A stretch of 64,000 bases of DNA from Desulfovibrionaceae bacterium (lineage in GTDB: Bacteria > Desulfobacterota > Desulfovibrionia > Desulfovibrionales > Desulfovibrionaceae): the NCBI GenBank assembly GCA_029008115.1, contig JAQXJC010000044.1, positions 1 through 64,000 of the forward strand, written 5' to 3'. Of the stretch, positions 1 through 8,426 are shown piece after piece. The notes under the pieces are model-generated. The model did no database searches, was not told where the DNA came from, and saw nothing but the letters and a program-made list of their open reading frames with translations. The position numbers and the translations under genes are program-made. The stretch's first letter is position 1. Every line of letters starts with the position of its first letter.

Positions 1-30
1 CTCTTGTGGGAAAGTAGGCCGCCGCCAAAG
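1..30 (+). rRNA. rrf: 5S rRNA, 3' end (partial)
   Basis: The first about 30 bases match the conserved 3' arm of bacterial 5S rRNA: a GTGGGAAAGTAGG segment followed by CCGCCGCC. An intrinsic terminator follows at once, as at the end of an rRNA operon. The rest of the gene lies before the window. The exact 3' end is uncertain by a few bases. Confidence 0.8.
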
Positions 31-40
31 ATTCTTCCCA

Positions 41-74
41 AAGCCCCTGCTGCTTCAAGCGCAGGGGCTTTTTG
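41..74 (+). terminator. rRNA operon terminator
   Basis: A nine-base-pair GC-rich stem (AGCCCCTGC at 42-50 with GCAGGGGCT at 61-69) closes a ten-base loop and is followed by a T tract at 69-73. It sits about 10 bases after the 5S end, so it should terminate the rRNA operon. Confidence 0.85.
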
Positions 75-400
75 CGTTTCTCCCCCCCCACACAGACCCT
101 CACCCTCCAAATGGCCCATATTTCGATTCTCAGGCCCTAAATCGTAAAAGATGATGCATGGGGCGGAATGGGGGGAGTCATAATTCAGAGCGGGTCATTT
201 TGTTAATATTTCAGGGTGGTGTACGTGTCAGGCAACGTGAGACTCAAAGCGGATATGCGCCGTCAGGGTATGACACAGTAATACGATCCCTGGAAAAATT
301 AACGGTTTCCCGAGCTATATATTTTGTCATAGACAAGGCAGAAGATTGTACGTAATGTGATTGTGCAGTATGCCAACACCTGCTTACGAGGAAAGACGAT
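75..400. other. Intergenic region, no convincing gene
   Basis: This stretch lies between the rRNA terminator and the AT-rich restriction cassette. An open frame of 65 codons (158-355, plus) has no clear ribosome site and no recognisable similarity, so I do not call it. I see no tRNA. The region must contain the cassette promoter, but no hexamer pair stands out. The AGGA just before 401 is the likely ribosome site of the next gene. Confidence 0.5.
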
Positions 401-1834
401 ATGGCTTCTTCCGATACCTGGTTTCCTAAAGACTACTCTCCCTGCATTTCTACCGAACGCTGGCTGGAGCTGCTGGCTAACAGGGATATTGTTTCAGATG
501 AAGGACTCATTGTATTGAAATGTATGAAAGATTTTGGAGGTGAAGCTACCTGCAAACAGCTTTCTTTGAAATATGGCCGCCATTCTCAGTTCTATAATTT
601 GTCATCTTCGCGATTGGCGAAACGGATAGCGCAAAAAACGGGATGTCCAGTACTTGAACGGGATAATGCCAATTCCAAATGGTGGCCGATTTTATTTTTG
701 GGACGGTATGCCGATGCTGCCACAGAAGGAACTTATGTCTGGAAATTACGTGCTGAACTTTCAAAAGCTCTTGAACTGTATGACATCAGCTCAATTCCAT
801 TATATGAAAATAAAAATAAGGAAAATATTTCAGATGATAGTTGTAATGAGACAAAAAAGTTAAATTTTAAAATATTATTTCCATCGTTATTTGAGAAGAA
901 TAGGATTATCTTTGGTGCTCCCGGTACAGGAAAAAGCTACAAGCTCAAGAGGGATGCGAAAGAACTCTTTGGTGATAATTTTGAACGTGTTACGTTTCAT
1001 CCAGACTATACCTACTCTCATTTTGTGGGATGTTATAAACCTCAGATGACACCGCAGAGCATGGTACGCTACGGCTTCGTACCTGGCCCCTTCCTTCGTG
1101 TCCTGGTTAAGGCACTACGTTCAGGTATGCAGGGAACTCCGGTTCCTTCTCTGCTTCTCATTGAAGAAATTAACCGAGCTCGCGTGTCTGCTGTTTTTGG
1201 AGATACGTTTCAGCTTCTTGACCGTGTAGATAATGAATATAGTGAATATGCAATTACTGTATCTGAAGATATAAAAGAGTTTCTCAGAAAAGAACTTGAC
1301 TGTTCTCCTGGCGAATGTTCCCGCATACGCATCCCCGGGAATATGCTTATCTGGGCAACTATGAACAGTGCAGATCAGGGGGTATTTCCTCTTGACACAG
1401 CATTCAAGCGTCGTTGGACTTTTGAATATCTGCCTGTTGATGATCCGGATGCTCCAACTGCACTGATTCCAGTACATATTGATGGAAAGATTGTTGATGT
1501 GTCGTGGAACAGTATACGCATAGCTATAAATGATAAATTAAGTTCTATGCGTATTAATGAAAATAAACTCATCGGTCCTTATTTTCTAAAGTATTCTGTG
1601 CTGGCATGTGATGAACATGGTAGGATAAAATATTTTGAATCTTTCAATACAGTTTTCAAAAATAAGATACTTATGTATCTCTTTGAAGATGCCGCACGGC
1701 AAAGAAGGCAGGACCTCTTTGCAGGATGTGCGAACTGCCACCGGTATTCAACGCTATGCAGAGATTTTGATAAAAAAGGATTTTATATTTTTGGTACTGA
1801 CTTTATCAGAAGTATATCAAAAAATCATATATAG
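401..1834 (+). CDS. McrB/LlaJI.R1-like AAA+ NTPase of a restriction system
   Basis: This is the NTP-hydrolysing translocase subunit of a McrBC/LlaJI-type restriction system. The N-terminal part (about residues 35-125) is the wHTH-like domain common to such proteins, ending in a WWPILFLG and TEGTYVWKLR stretch. The AAA+ core has the Walker A motif GAPGTGKS (172-179), the Walker B motif LLLIEEINRA (251-260) and the family signature MNSADQ, equivalent to MNTAD of McrB. The C-terminus (MYLFEDAARQRR, then a cysteine-rich stretch) is complete for the family. An AGGA lies just upstream of the ATG. The nuclease gene follows after 50 bases. Base composition is much more AT-rich than the rest of the window, which suggests horizontal transfer. 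Whether it prefers GTP or ATP cannot be read from the sequence. Confidence 0.9.
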   Translation: MASSDTWFPKDYSPCISTERWLELLANRDIVSDEGLIVLKCMKDFGGEATCKQLSLKYGRHSQFYNLSSSRLAKRIAQKTGCPVLERDNANSKWWPILFLGRYADAATEGTYVWKLRAELSKALELYDISSIPLYENKNKENISDDSCNETKKLNFKILFPSLFEKNRIIFGAPGTGKSYKLKRDAKELFGDNFERVTFHPDYTYSHFVGCYKPQMTPQSMVRYGFVPGPFLRVLVKALRSGMQGTPVPSLLLIEEINRARVSAVFGDTFQLLDRVDNEYSEYAITVSEDIKEFLRKELDCSPGECSRIRIPGNMLIWATMNSADQGVFPLDTAFKRRWTFEYLPVDDPDAPTALIPVHIDGKIVDVSWNSIRIAINDKLSSMRINENKLIGPYFLKYSVLACDEHGRIKYFESFNTVFKNKILMYLFEDAARQRRQDLFAGCANCHRYSTLCRDFDKKGFYIFGTDFIRSISKNHI

Positions 1835-1884
1835 TATATGAATATTACAATCTGCTTTGCAGAGAAGAAGAAACATATGACAAG

Positions 1885-3261
1885 ATGATTCTTCTTAAAA
1901 AGTTTGGACTTCACAACGAGTCGGGGGAGGAGCTTCTTTCTCTCCTGCTGTCCTATGGCATTCTTAATCCTGTAAAGAAAAATCCATCCGGAAAATTTTT
2001 TAAGTTCTCATTCGTGGGTATTATTGTTTTTGATACTGTTGCTATTCATTCTTTTCCAAAATATATCAAAAGTACAGACGCTCCCGATACTAAGTTTACG
2101 CAGATTCTGAAAGTTATTCGCCGTTATAACCATAAAAAACAAGTAAGATGCCTGACTGCCGATGAAAATGAGAGTGTAGAATTCAGTCTCCTGGCAGAAG
2201 CAATTTTGCTTCTTGATGATTATGCTGAACATGGACTGTATTCAAATAGTATTCATAAATATATACGTAACGGCGATGGCGAAATCATCTGGGATAAGAC
2301 TATCAGTGATATAGAGCCATTCTTTTATAATTCAATGCCTCTCTATATGGAATTTTATACAAGATATAGTCACAATGATGAACAGAGCTATATACCAAGA
2401 CTCCATAAACATATACTGATGGAGTGCTCAAAATTACTTGAAAATTCTGGAATAGCAAGTCTTTTTGATGTGAACCTGCCTTATCTGGATGATGATTCCA
2501 GTGAATATTTTGGCCCAGATGATTATATACTGCAAAAACTTCATTCTGAACTCGATATTCAATTTGATAGCAGAAAACAGGAGTTACTGCATGCTCTTGT
2601 CAGATTCATCGAATGTAAGGAAAGCAACTTTGCCCAGTCTCTGCATATCTATGGCACGACCGCTTTTGAGCATGTCTGGGAAGCGGTATGTGCAGAGAGT
2701 TTGGGAAACCAGCTTCATACTCCGCTGACGGAATTGCCCTTATCAGTAGAGCAGGTATCGACGTACAGTTCTCATGATGCTACGCTGATGGAAATTATCA
2801 AAAAACCTGTATGGCACCTGTCAGATATACAGCCATTTGCTGGTGCTGGTACGCTCAAGCCTGATATGGTTACTTTCTGTAAGTATAATAATGAACTTTA
2901 TTTTATTATTTTTGATGCAAAATACTATACATTCTTTACATCGGCAGGAAAACTTCCCGGGATTGAGGATATTGATAAGCAATATCTGTATCATCTTGCT
3001 TTTAAAAAATTTTTGAATACCTGCGGTATATGCAATATCAGAAATATATTCTTACTTCCAACTGAAGGATAGGAAATAGAGTATAAAGGATATGTTGAAT
3101 TTACGATGCTTAAAGAACTTGGTCTTGAAAATATTCATATAGTTTTACTTCCTGCACAAAAAATATTTTCATCATATCTTCATGAAAACGATAGGGAAGA
3201 TTTTAACGTTATTGACTATATACTGGCGAACATATCAGCATCTGGTTCATGTCAGAATTGA
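1885..3261 (+). pseudogene. LlaJI-family restriction nuclease subunit, interrupted by in-frame TAG
   Basis: This encodes the nuclease partner of the upstream McrB-like NTPase and resembles LlaJI.R2 (RE_LlaJI family) more than classical McrC. Recognisable pieces are the N-terminal ILLKKFGLH segment, the mid-region YGTTAFEHVW, and a PD-(D/E)XK site made of PD (326-327) and DAK (344-346), followed by DKQYLYHLAFKKF. A TAG at 3070-3072 stops translation after 395 residues. The same frame then continues for 62 codons to a TGA at 3259-3261, encoding GYVEFTMLKELGLENIH and LLPAQKIF, the expected family C-terminus. The break is therefore a point nonsense mutation, not a natural end. The catalytic residues survive in the truncated product. 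It could be inactive, partly active, or read through by an amber suppressor. The ATG at 1885 is the first in frame; the frame is open further upstream without a start. Confidence 0.8.
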
Positions 3262-3528
3262 TATGGTACGCATGCAGAAAAAAACAGTTATCTATTGAGT
3301 TTTTCCATAGATAATTTACCAGTGCCTTGGTTCCCATCAGCGCGGTGCATCCTGCCGGCAGGGCGGGGCTGGGATTCAGCTTGCCTGCGGGCCCGCCTTG
3401 CACTATGAGTTGCAGGCGGTCTGCATGTGGTTATGCAGGCAGGAACTGGTCAAGGCACTCCGCATGTGTTTTGATGCTGCGTCATAGCGTCTGTGCTGCT
3501 GGATGCCCCATGCTCAATGGAGGATGAC

Positions 3529-5058
3529 ATGTTGTCCACGACTTCCGTCCGCACTGTTCTGGCAGAAACGCGGGCACTGTTCACTGTCCACCGCGGTTCA
3601 TTTCTATGGCTGTGCGGCCTGTACTGCGTGGGTCTGTTCGCCCTGTTGCGCAGCAATGTACTCTATGTGAACGATACTTCCCGGTTGCTGGAACGCGGGC
3701 TTTTTCTGACCGATGTGGGGCGGATGCTGGCGGATGCTCTGGGGAGCGCACTGTTCATTCCGGCTGCGGACATGTCGCCGCTCACCCAGCTGGCGGCTGC
3801 GGCCTGCATGGCGGCAGCGGGAGTGCTGCTCTGCGTCACCATCAGCGGGCGACGCATGGACCGGTATCAGGTGCTGTGCTGCGTCCCGCTGGGACTGTCG
3901 CCCTATTTTTTGCAGAACATGAGCTACAAGTTTGACTGCGTCTTCATGGCGCTGTCCGCCCTGTGCGTGACTGCCGGCTTTCACTGGCTGGTACGGTACG
4001 GACGATCATGGGCGGGGCAACTGCTGGGCGGGCTGGCGCTGTTCTGTTCGCTGTGCCTGTATCAGGCCATGCTCAATATCTTTTTTCTTCTTGGCGCATT
4101 CTGGTGCCTTGTGTGCGTGCTGGATGGCAAGGGATGGCGCGCCATACTGGGCGATGCCCTGCATCTCATTCCCGCTCTGCTCTGCGCGCTGCTTCTGTAC
4201 AAGGGCAGCCTGCTTTTTGTGACATTGAACGCCTACACGCAGCAGCACAGCGGGACATTGCCCCTGAGGGAGCTGCTGCCGGGCATGGTGCGCAATCTGC
4301 TGTCCTATGCGGCATACATCCGTGCGGACTGGAGCGGCAACAGGCTGGGGGCAGTGGCCGCGATCATGCTGATGCTGTGCGTCCTGAGCCAGTGTGTGGC
4401 GGCATTTCGTGCCGCGCCCGCATGGCGGGAGCGTTGGCTGCGCCTGGCGGCGGCGCAGGGGCTGTGGTGGCTGGGGGCTCTTGCCATGCCGGGGTTGATG
4501 CTGCTCTTGCAGGCCATGGTGCTGGAACCGCGCGTCTTTGCCCCCACGGGCTGTTATCTTGCCTTGAGCATGCTGCTGATTCACCGCTATGCCCGCAGCG
4601 TACTGCGCTGGGTGTCTGCCGTGGCATGCGGCCTGCTGCTTGTATACTGCTTTGGCTTTGCCGCGGCCTATGGCAATGCGCTTGCCATTCAGGATGATTT
4701 TGAGCGCATGCTGCGCAGTCATATTGTCATGGATATGAAGGTATTCTGCGAACGCTATCACACGTCGCGGGTCTTCTTTGCCGGTTTCATGCCTCGTTCG
4801 CCGCAGCTGCATACACTGGAAGAGGAATTTCCGGCCATCGCAAAAATGGTGCAGGTCAGCCTGCGCAATGGAGACTGGCACACCCCGCGCAAGCTCAGTG
4901 CCTGGGGCGTGCCCGCGGAACGCATGCTGCCGCGGGAGATTGCGGACTGGAAGCCGCGCATGCTGAAGCAGACGCCCTTCTATTCCATTGGAATCAGCAG
5001 TGAAAATATTCTGTTCCTGACATTGCCGTATGGCAGGCAGGATGGGCTGGGACGGTAG
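3529..5058 (+). CDS. GtrII-type glucosyltransferase domain membrane protein
   Basis: A polytopic membrane protein of about 509 residues with roughly ten hydrophobic segments and a C-terminal soluble tail of about 110 residues. It matches the Glucos_trans_II (GtrII) family pattern: an N-terminal acidic stretch (YVNDTSRLLERG), then SPLTQLAA, then a NMSYKFDCVFMALS-type segment. Such proteins transfer glucose from a polyprenyl carrier to surface polysaccharide on the outer face of the inner membrane. The acceptor here is unknown. The start is placed at ATG 3529 because GGAGG (3519-3523) lies five bases upstream; in-frame starts at 3493 (GTG) and 3517 lack such a site. No GtrA or GtrB flippase pair is adjacent. 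GC content returns to the chromosomal level here, so the acquired AT-rich block ends before this gene. Confidence 0.75.
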   Translation: MLSTTSVRTVLAETRALFTVHRGSFLWLCGLYCVGLFALLRSNVLYVNDTSRLLERGLFLTDVGRMLADALGSALFIPAADMSPLTQLAAAACMAAAGVLLCVTISGRRMDRYQVLCCVPLGLSPYFLQNMSYKFDCVFMALSALCVTAGFHWLVRYGRSWAGQLLGGLALFCSLCLYQAMLNIFFLLGAFWCLVCVLDGKGWRAILGDALHLIPALLCALLLYKGSLLFVTLNAYTQQHSGTLPLRELLPGMVRNLLSYAAYIRADWSGNRLGAVAAIMLMLCVLSQCVAAFRAAPAWRERWLRLAAAQGLWWLGALAMPGLMLLLQAMVLEPRVFAPTGCYLALSMLLIHRYARSVLRWVSAVACGLLLVYCFGFAAAYGNALAIQDDFERMLRSHIVMDMKVFCERYHTSRVFFAGFMPRSPQLHTLEEEFPAIAKMVQVSLRNGDWHTPRKLSAWGVPAERMLPREIADWKPRMLKQTPFYSIGISSENILFLTLPYGRQDGLGR

Positions 5059-5097
5059 CTGGCGGAAAGGATGCCTTTTTTGCGCACAGACGCACGC

Positions 5098-5126
5098 GCG
5101 CCGCACCCCGTATCAGGATGCGGCGC
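5098..5126. terminator. Hairpin between convergent genes
   Basis: GCGCCGCA (5098-5105) pairs with TGCGGCGC (5119-5126) around a 13-base loop, between the converging ends of the glucosyltransferase and speA. No T tract follows on either strand, so it may be a weak bidirectional terminator or an mRNA 3' end stabiliser. Confidence 0.4.
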
Positions 5127-5149
5127 ACTGCATGCTGAGGCCGGGGGGC

Positions 5150-7069
5150 CTATCGTTCAAAATAGGTATAGCCGCGCAGGCCGTCTTCAAATGCCTGGAG
5201 AATGGCAAAACGGTCGGAAGGCGTGATGCGCCCTTCGCGCACGGAGCTTTCGGCAGCGGCCCGGATGTCTTCCAGAATGCGGCGCGGATCATATTCCACG
5301 TAGGAAAGCACGTCGGCCACCGTATCGCCGCGAATTTCGCGCACATATTCGTAGCTGCCATCGTCATGAATGCGGATGGAGACCACGTGCGTATCGCCCA
5401 GCAGGTTGTGCAGATCGCCCAGCGTTTCCTGATAGGCGCCCACAAGGAATACGCCCATGTAGTATTCCTCGCCATCCTTCAGGCGGTGCAGCTCCAGCGT
5501 GGACTTCATGCCCTGCGGGTCGATGAACTTGTCGATGCGGCCGTCGGAATCGCAGGTGATGTCCGAGATGATGCAGTGCTGGGTGGGGCATTCGTTCAGA
5601 CGGTGCACGGGCATGATCGGGAAAAGCTGGTCAATGGCCCAGGAGTCGGTGAGAGACTGGAACACGCTGAAGTTGGCGTAGTAGATGTCCGCCAGGCTGC
5701 TGTCAATGTCCGCCAGATCGCGGGGAAGATGCTTCAGCCTGTTCTTCTCCTGCGCGATGCGCTTCATGATGGCCCAGAAGAAATGCTCGGACAGGGTGCG
5801 CTGCCGCAGGGTCACACGCCCGGCGGAAAAGAGCTGGCGCATTTCATCGCGGTAATAGATGGCGTCATTATAGCATTCCTGAAGGCTGCGCAGGGTAATG
5901 GAATTGTAGCATTCCTTCAGGTTACGCAGCGTTTCGGGCGTGCCTTCGGGCAGCTCGTCGGGGAGCTGGCCGATTTCCACCACGCTGAAGTCCAGAATGT
6001 TGAAGAGCAGCACGGAATAGTAGGCGACAGTGGCGCGGCCGGATTCCGTGATGATGTGCGGGTGGGGAACGTCCTTTTCATCCAGGATGGTCATGACGGC
6101 TTCCACCACGTCCGCACAGTATTCATCCAGATGATAGTTGCGGCTGGAGACGAAGTTGGTGTGGGAGCCGTCGTAGTCCACGGCGAGACCGCCGCCCAGG
6201 TCCAGGTAGCCCATGGGCGCGCCCTCGTCCACAAGGCCCATGTACAGGCGTCCGGCTTCGGTCACGGCGGTGCGGATGTCGCGGATGTTCGGCACCTGCG
6301 AACCGAGGTGGTAGTGCAGAAGCTGGAGGCAGTCCAGCATGCCGGCTTCCTTGAGCTTGTCCACCACGTCCACAATCTGGGCCGGCGTCAGGCCAAAGGT
6401 GGAGCGCTCGCCGCCGGACTCCGTCCAGTGGCCGCTGGCCTTCACGGCCAGCTTGGCGCGCACCCCGATATTGGGCTTCACGCCCAGCGCCTTGCCCCGA
6501 TCCAGGATCATTTCCAGCTCGCCGGGCATTTCCAGCACAAAGAAGCAGTTCAGGCCCATGCGCATGGCCTGGAGGCCGAGGTCCACAAATTCCTCGTCCT
6601 TGTAGCCATTGCAGATCAGGCAGGCCTGCTTGTCCCGGAACTGGGAGACGGCGGCGATCAGCTCGGCCTTGGAACCCACCTCCATGCCGTGGTGGTACTT
6701 GCTGCCGAACTGGGCGATTTTTTCCAGAACCTGCTGCTGCTGATTGACCTTGATGGGAAAGACTCCCCGGTACTCGCCCTTGTAGCCCAGCTTGTGTATG
6801 GCCTTGCGGAAGCATTCATGCAGGCGGGTGATGCGGGAGTCCAGAATATTTTCCACGCGCAGCAGCACGGGCATGTCATATCCCCGATCATGCAGGCCGT
6901 TGATGACCTCCATCACACTGACCTGCGGCCCCTTGTTGCGGCCCTGCGGACAAATGACCACCTCGCCTTTCTCTGAAACGTCGAAGAAGCCGCCGCCCCA
7001 GTTGCGGATGCCGTACAGCTCCACCGAGTCATCCACGCGCCATTGCTGCATAGAACGATTTTTCGCCAC
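5150..7069 (-). CDS. speA: Biosynthetic arginine decarboxylase
   Basis: A PLP-dependent fold-III decarboxylase that converts arginine to agmatine, the first step of putrescine and spermidine synthesis. The start is set at GTG 7069: CCTCC at 7076-7080 (GGAGG on the coding strand) lies six bases upstream, giving 639 residues. Longer in-frame starts up to 7141 have no such site. The PLP lysine lies in FPIKVNQ (about K107). HYHLGSQ and LDLGGGLAVDYDG are typical of SpeA, as is the C-terminal CDSDGRIDKF block carrying the catalytic cysteine. About residues 295-320 contain two similar 12-residue units (TLRNLKECYNSI and TLRSLQECYNDA), a region where the family is naturally quasi-repetitive. It is transcribed divergently from the efflux operon. 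The polyamine exporter pair mdtJI lies 5 kb away. Confidence 0.95.
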   Translation of the reverse strand: MAKNRSMQQWRVDDSVELYGIRNWGGGFFDVSEKGEVVICPQGRNKGPQVSVMEVINGLHDRGYDMPVLLRVENILDSRITRLHECFRKAIHKLGYKGEYRGVFPIKVNQQQQVLEKIAQFGSKYHHGMEVGSKAELIAAVSQFRDKQACLICNGYKDEEFVDLGLQAMRMGLNCFFVLEMPGELEMILDRGKALGVKPNIGVRAKLAVKASGHWTESGGERSTFGLTPAQIVDVVDKLKEAGMLDCLQLLHYHLGSQVPNIRDIRTAVTEAGRLYMGLVDEGAPMGYLDLGGGLAVDYDGSHTNFVSSRNYHLDEYCADVVEAVMTILDEKDVPHPHIITESGRATVAYYSVLLFNILDFSVVEIGQLPDELPEGTPETLRNLKECYNSITLRSLQECYNDAIYYRDEMRQLFSAGRVTLRQRTLSEHFFWAIMKRIAQEKNRLKHLPRDLADIDSSLADIYYANFSVFQSLTDSWAIDQLFPIMPVHRLNECPTQHCIISDITCDSDGRIDKFIDPQGMKSTLELHRLKDGEEYYMGVFLVGAYQETLGDLHNLLGDTHVVSIRIHDDGSYEYVREIRGDTVADVLSYVEYDPRRILEDIRAAAESSVREGRITPSDRFAILQAFEDGLRGYTYFER

Positions 7070-7250
7070 CTGCCACCTCCAGAAAAAACGGGATACCCGC
7101 GACACGGGCATATTTTCAGGCATAACCTTTAGATGCACCATTCCCCGGTGTCAAGGGAAAGCGGTCGGGCTGCCATGCAAAAGGCTTGACGAAGGGGGCG
7201 ACTCTGTTTCAGGCTGGAGCAATTCATCATGGTACGGGAGGGCATGCGTT

Positions 7251-8336
7251 ATGCGACAGGCATTTACCCTGTGTTGTTGCCTGCTGTGCGCCTTGCTGGC
7301 GTCCTGCGGCGACGAGGGGCGGGGAAAGGGAGAAGCCCGTCCCGCTCCTGTGCGCGTTGCGCAGGCTGTCCGGCAGGATGTTCCCCGCACGCTGGAAACT
7401 GTGGGGACGGTGCAGGCCTCTTCCTCTGTGGAGGTGCGCGCCCGCGTTACCGGTGAGATTGCGGAAGTCTGCTTCACGGAAGGCGAGGACGTGCGTGAAG
7501 GGCAGGTGCTGCTGCGCATAGACTCCCGGCCCTACGAGGCCGCATTGCGGGAGGCGCAGGGCAATCTGGCTCAGAGCGAAGCCAGGATGCGCAAGGCCAG
7601 ACGCGATGCGGGGCGCTATGCCCGTCTGGCGGAGGGCGGCTATGTGAGCCGCGATGCCTGTGAGCAGATGGCCACGGAGGCCGCCGCGGACGAGGCCGCG
7701 GTGCGGGCCGGGCGTGCCGCCGTGGAGCGGGCCGCGCTGGACGTGGCCTACTGCACGCTGGCCGCCCCCATCAGCGGCCGCGCCGGAGAGCTTGCCCTGC
7801 ACAGGGGGAACATGGTCAGAAGTACGGAAACAGCCATGCTGCGCATTGACGCGCTGAGCCCCTGCCATGTGTATTTTTCCGTGCCGGAGCGCCATCTTCC
7901 CGCCGTGCAGGAGCGCATGCGGGCCGGCATGCTGCGGGTGAAGGCCACGCCCAGAGGCGGCAGGCCGGCGGAGGGGCTGGTCGGACTGGTGGACAGCGCC
8001 GTGGATACTGCCACGGGGACCATCAGGCTGCGCGCCGAATTCCCCAATGAGGACAGGGCGCTGTGGCCTGGCCAGTTTGTGGAAATCAGCCTGCTGCTGG
8101 GCGAGGAGCCCGGCGCGCTTACGGTACCCGCCGAAGCTATTCTGGACGGGGAAGGCAAGCGCTATGTGTACGTGGTGCGGGATGGGCGGGCCCGGTACCG
8201 TGCAGTCCGGGAACTGTTTGCCGGCGGCGGTCTGGCCGTGCTGGCTTCCGGTGTGGAAGAAGGCGAGCTGGTGGTCACGGAGGGGCAGATGCGTCTTGCC
8301 CCGGACATGCCGGTGAAGGTGAGCGAGAAGAAATAG
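7251..8336 (+). CDS. RND efflux periplasmic adaptor lipoprotein
   Basis: The membrane-fusion (HlyD/AcrA-type) subunit of a tripartite multidrug pump, bridging the inner-membrane RND transporter to an outer-membrane channel. The N-terminus is a lipoprotein signal with lipobox LLASC, acylated at C19. Next come a biotinyl-lipoyl half-motif (VEVRARVTGEIAEV), an alpha-helical hairpin of about 70 residues with many Arg and Ala, the second lipoyl half (APISGRAG), and beta-barrel and membrane-proximal domains (AVDTATGTIRLRAEF, LWPGQFVEI). GGGAGG lies about eight bases before ATG 7251. The RND permease starts 90 bases downstream, so the two are co-transcribed. No outer-membrane TolC-type gene is nearby, so the pump probably uses a shared channel. 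Confidence 0.92.
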   Translation: MRQAFTLCCCLLCALLASCGDEGRGKGEARPAPVRVAQAVRQDVPRTLETVGTVQASSSVEVRARVTGEIAEVCFTEGEDVREGQVLLRIDSRPYEAALREAQGNLAQSEARMRKARRDAGRYARLAEGGYVSRDACEQMATEAAADEAAVRAGRAAVERAALDVAYCTLAAPISGRAGELALHRGNMVRSTETAMLRIDALSPCHVYFSVPERHLPAVQERMRAGMLRVKATPRGGRPAEGLVGLVDSAVDTATGTIRLRAEFPNEDRALWPGQFVEISLLLGEEPGALTVPAEAILDGEGKRYVYVVRDGRARYRAVRELFAGGGLAVLASGVEEGELVVTEGQMRLAPDMPVKVSEKK

Positions 8337-8426
8337 CCGGATCGCATGCTGCGGCGGAACACTGCCGCCGGCAGCAATGCGGACGGTGTGCGATGCGGGC
8401 ATGGCTGCGGCCGCCCCGGAGGTCCT

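Noticed and set aside
158-355. Open frame of 65 codons between the rRNA terminator and the restriction cassette
   Set aside because: No ribosome site, no similarity and unconvincing composition; likely chance.
4006-5106. Minus-strand frame opposite the GtrII gene
   Set aside because: Antisense shadow; the plus-strand protein has membrane helices and family motifs.
5030-6976. Plus-strand open frame opposite speA
   Set aside because: Antisense of a clear arginine decarboxylase; no domain or ribosome site.
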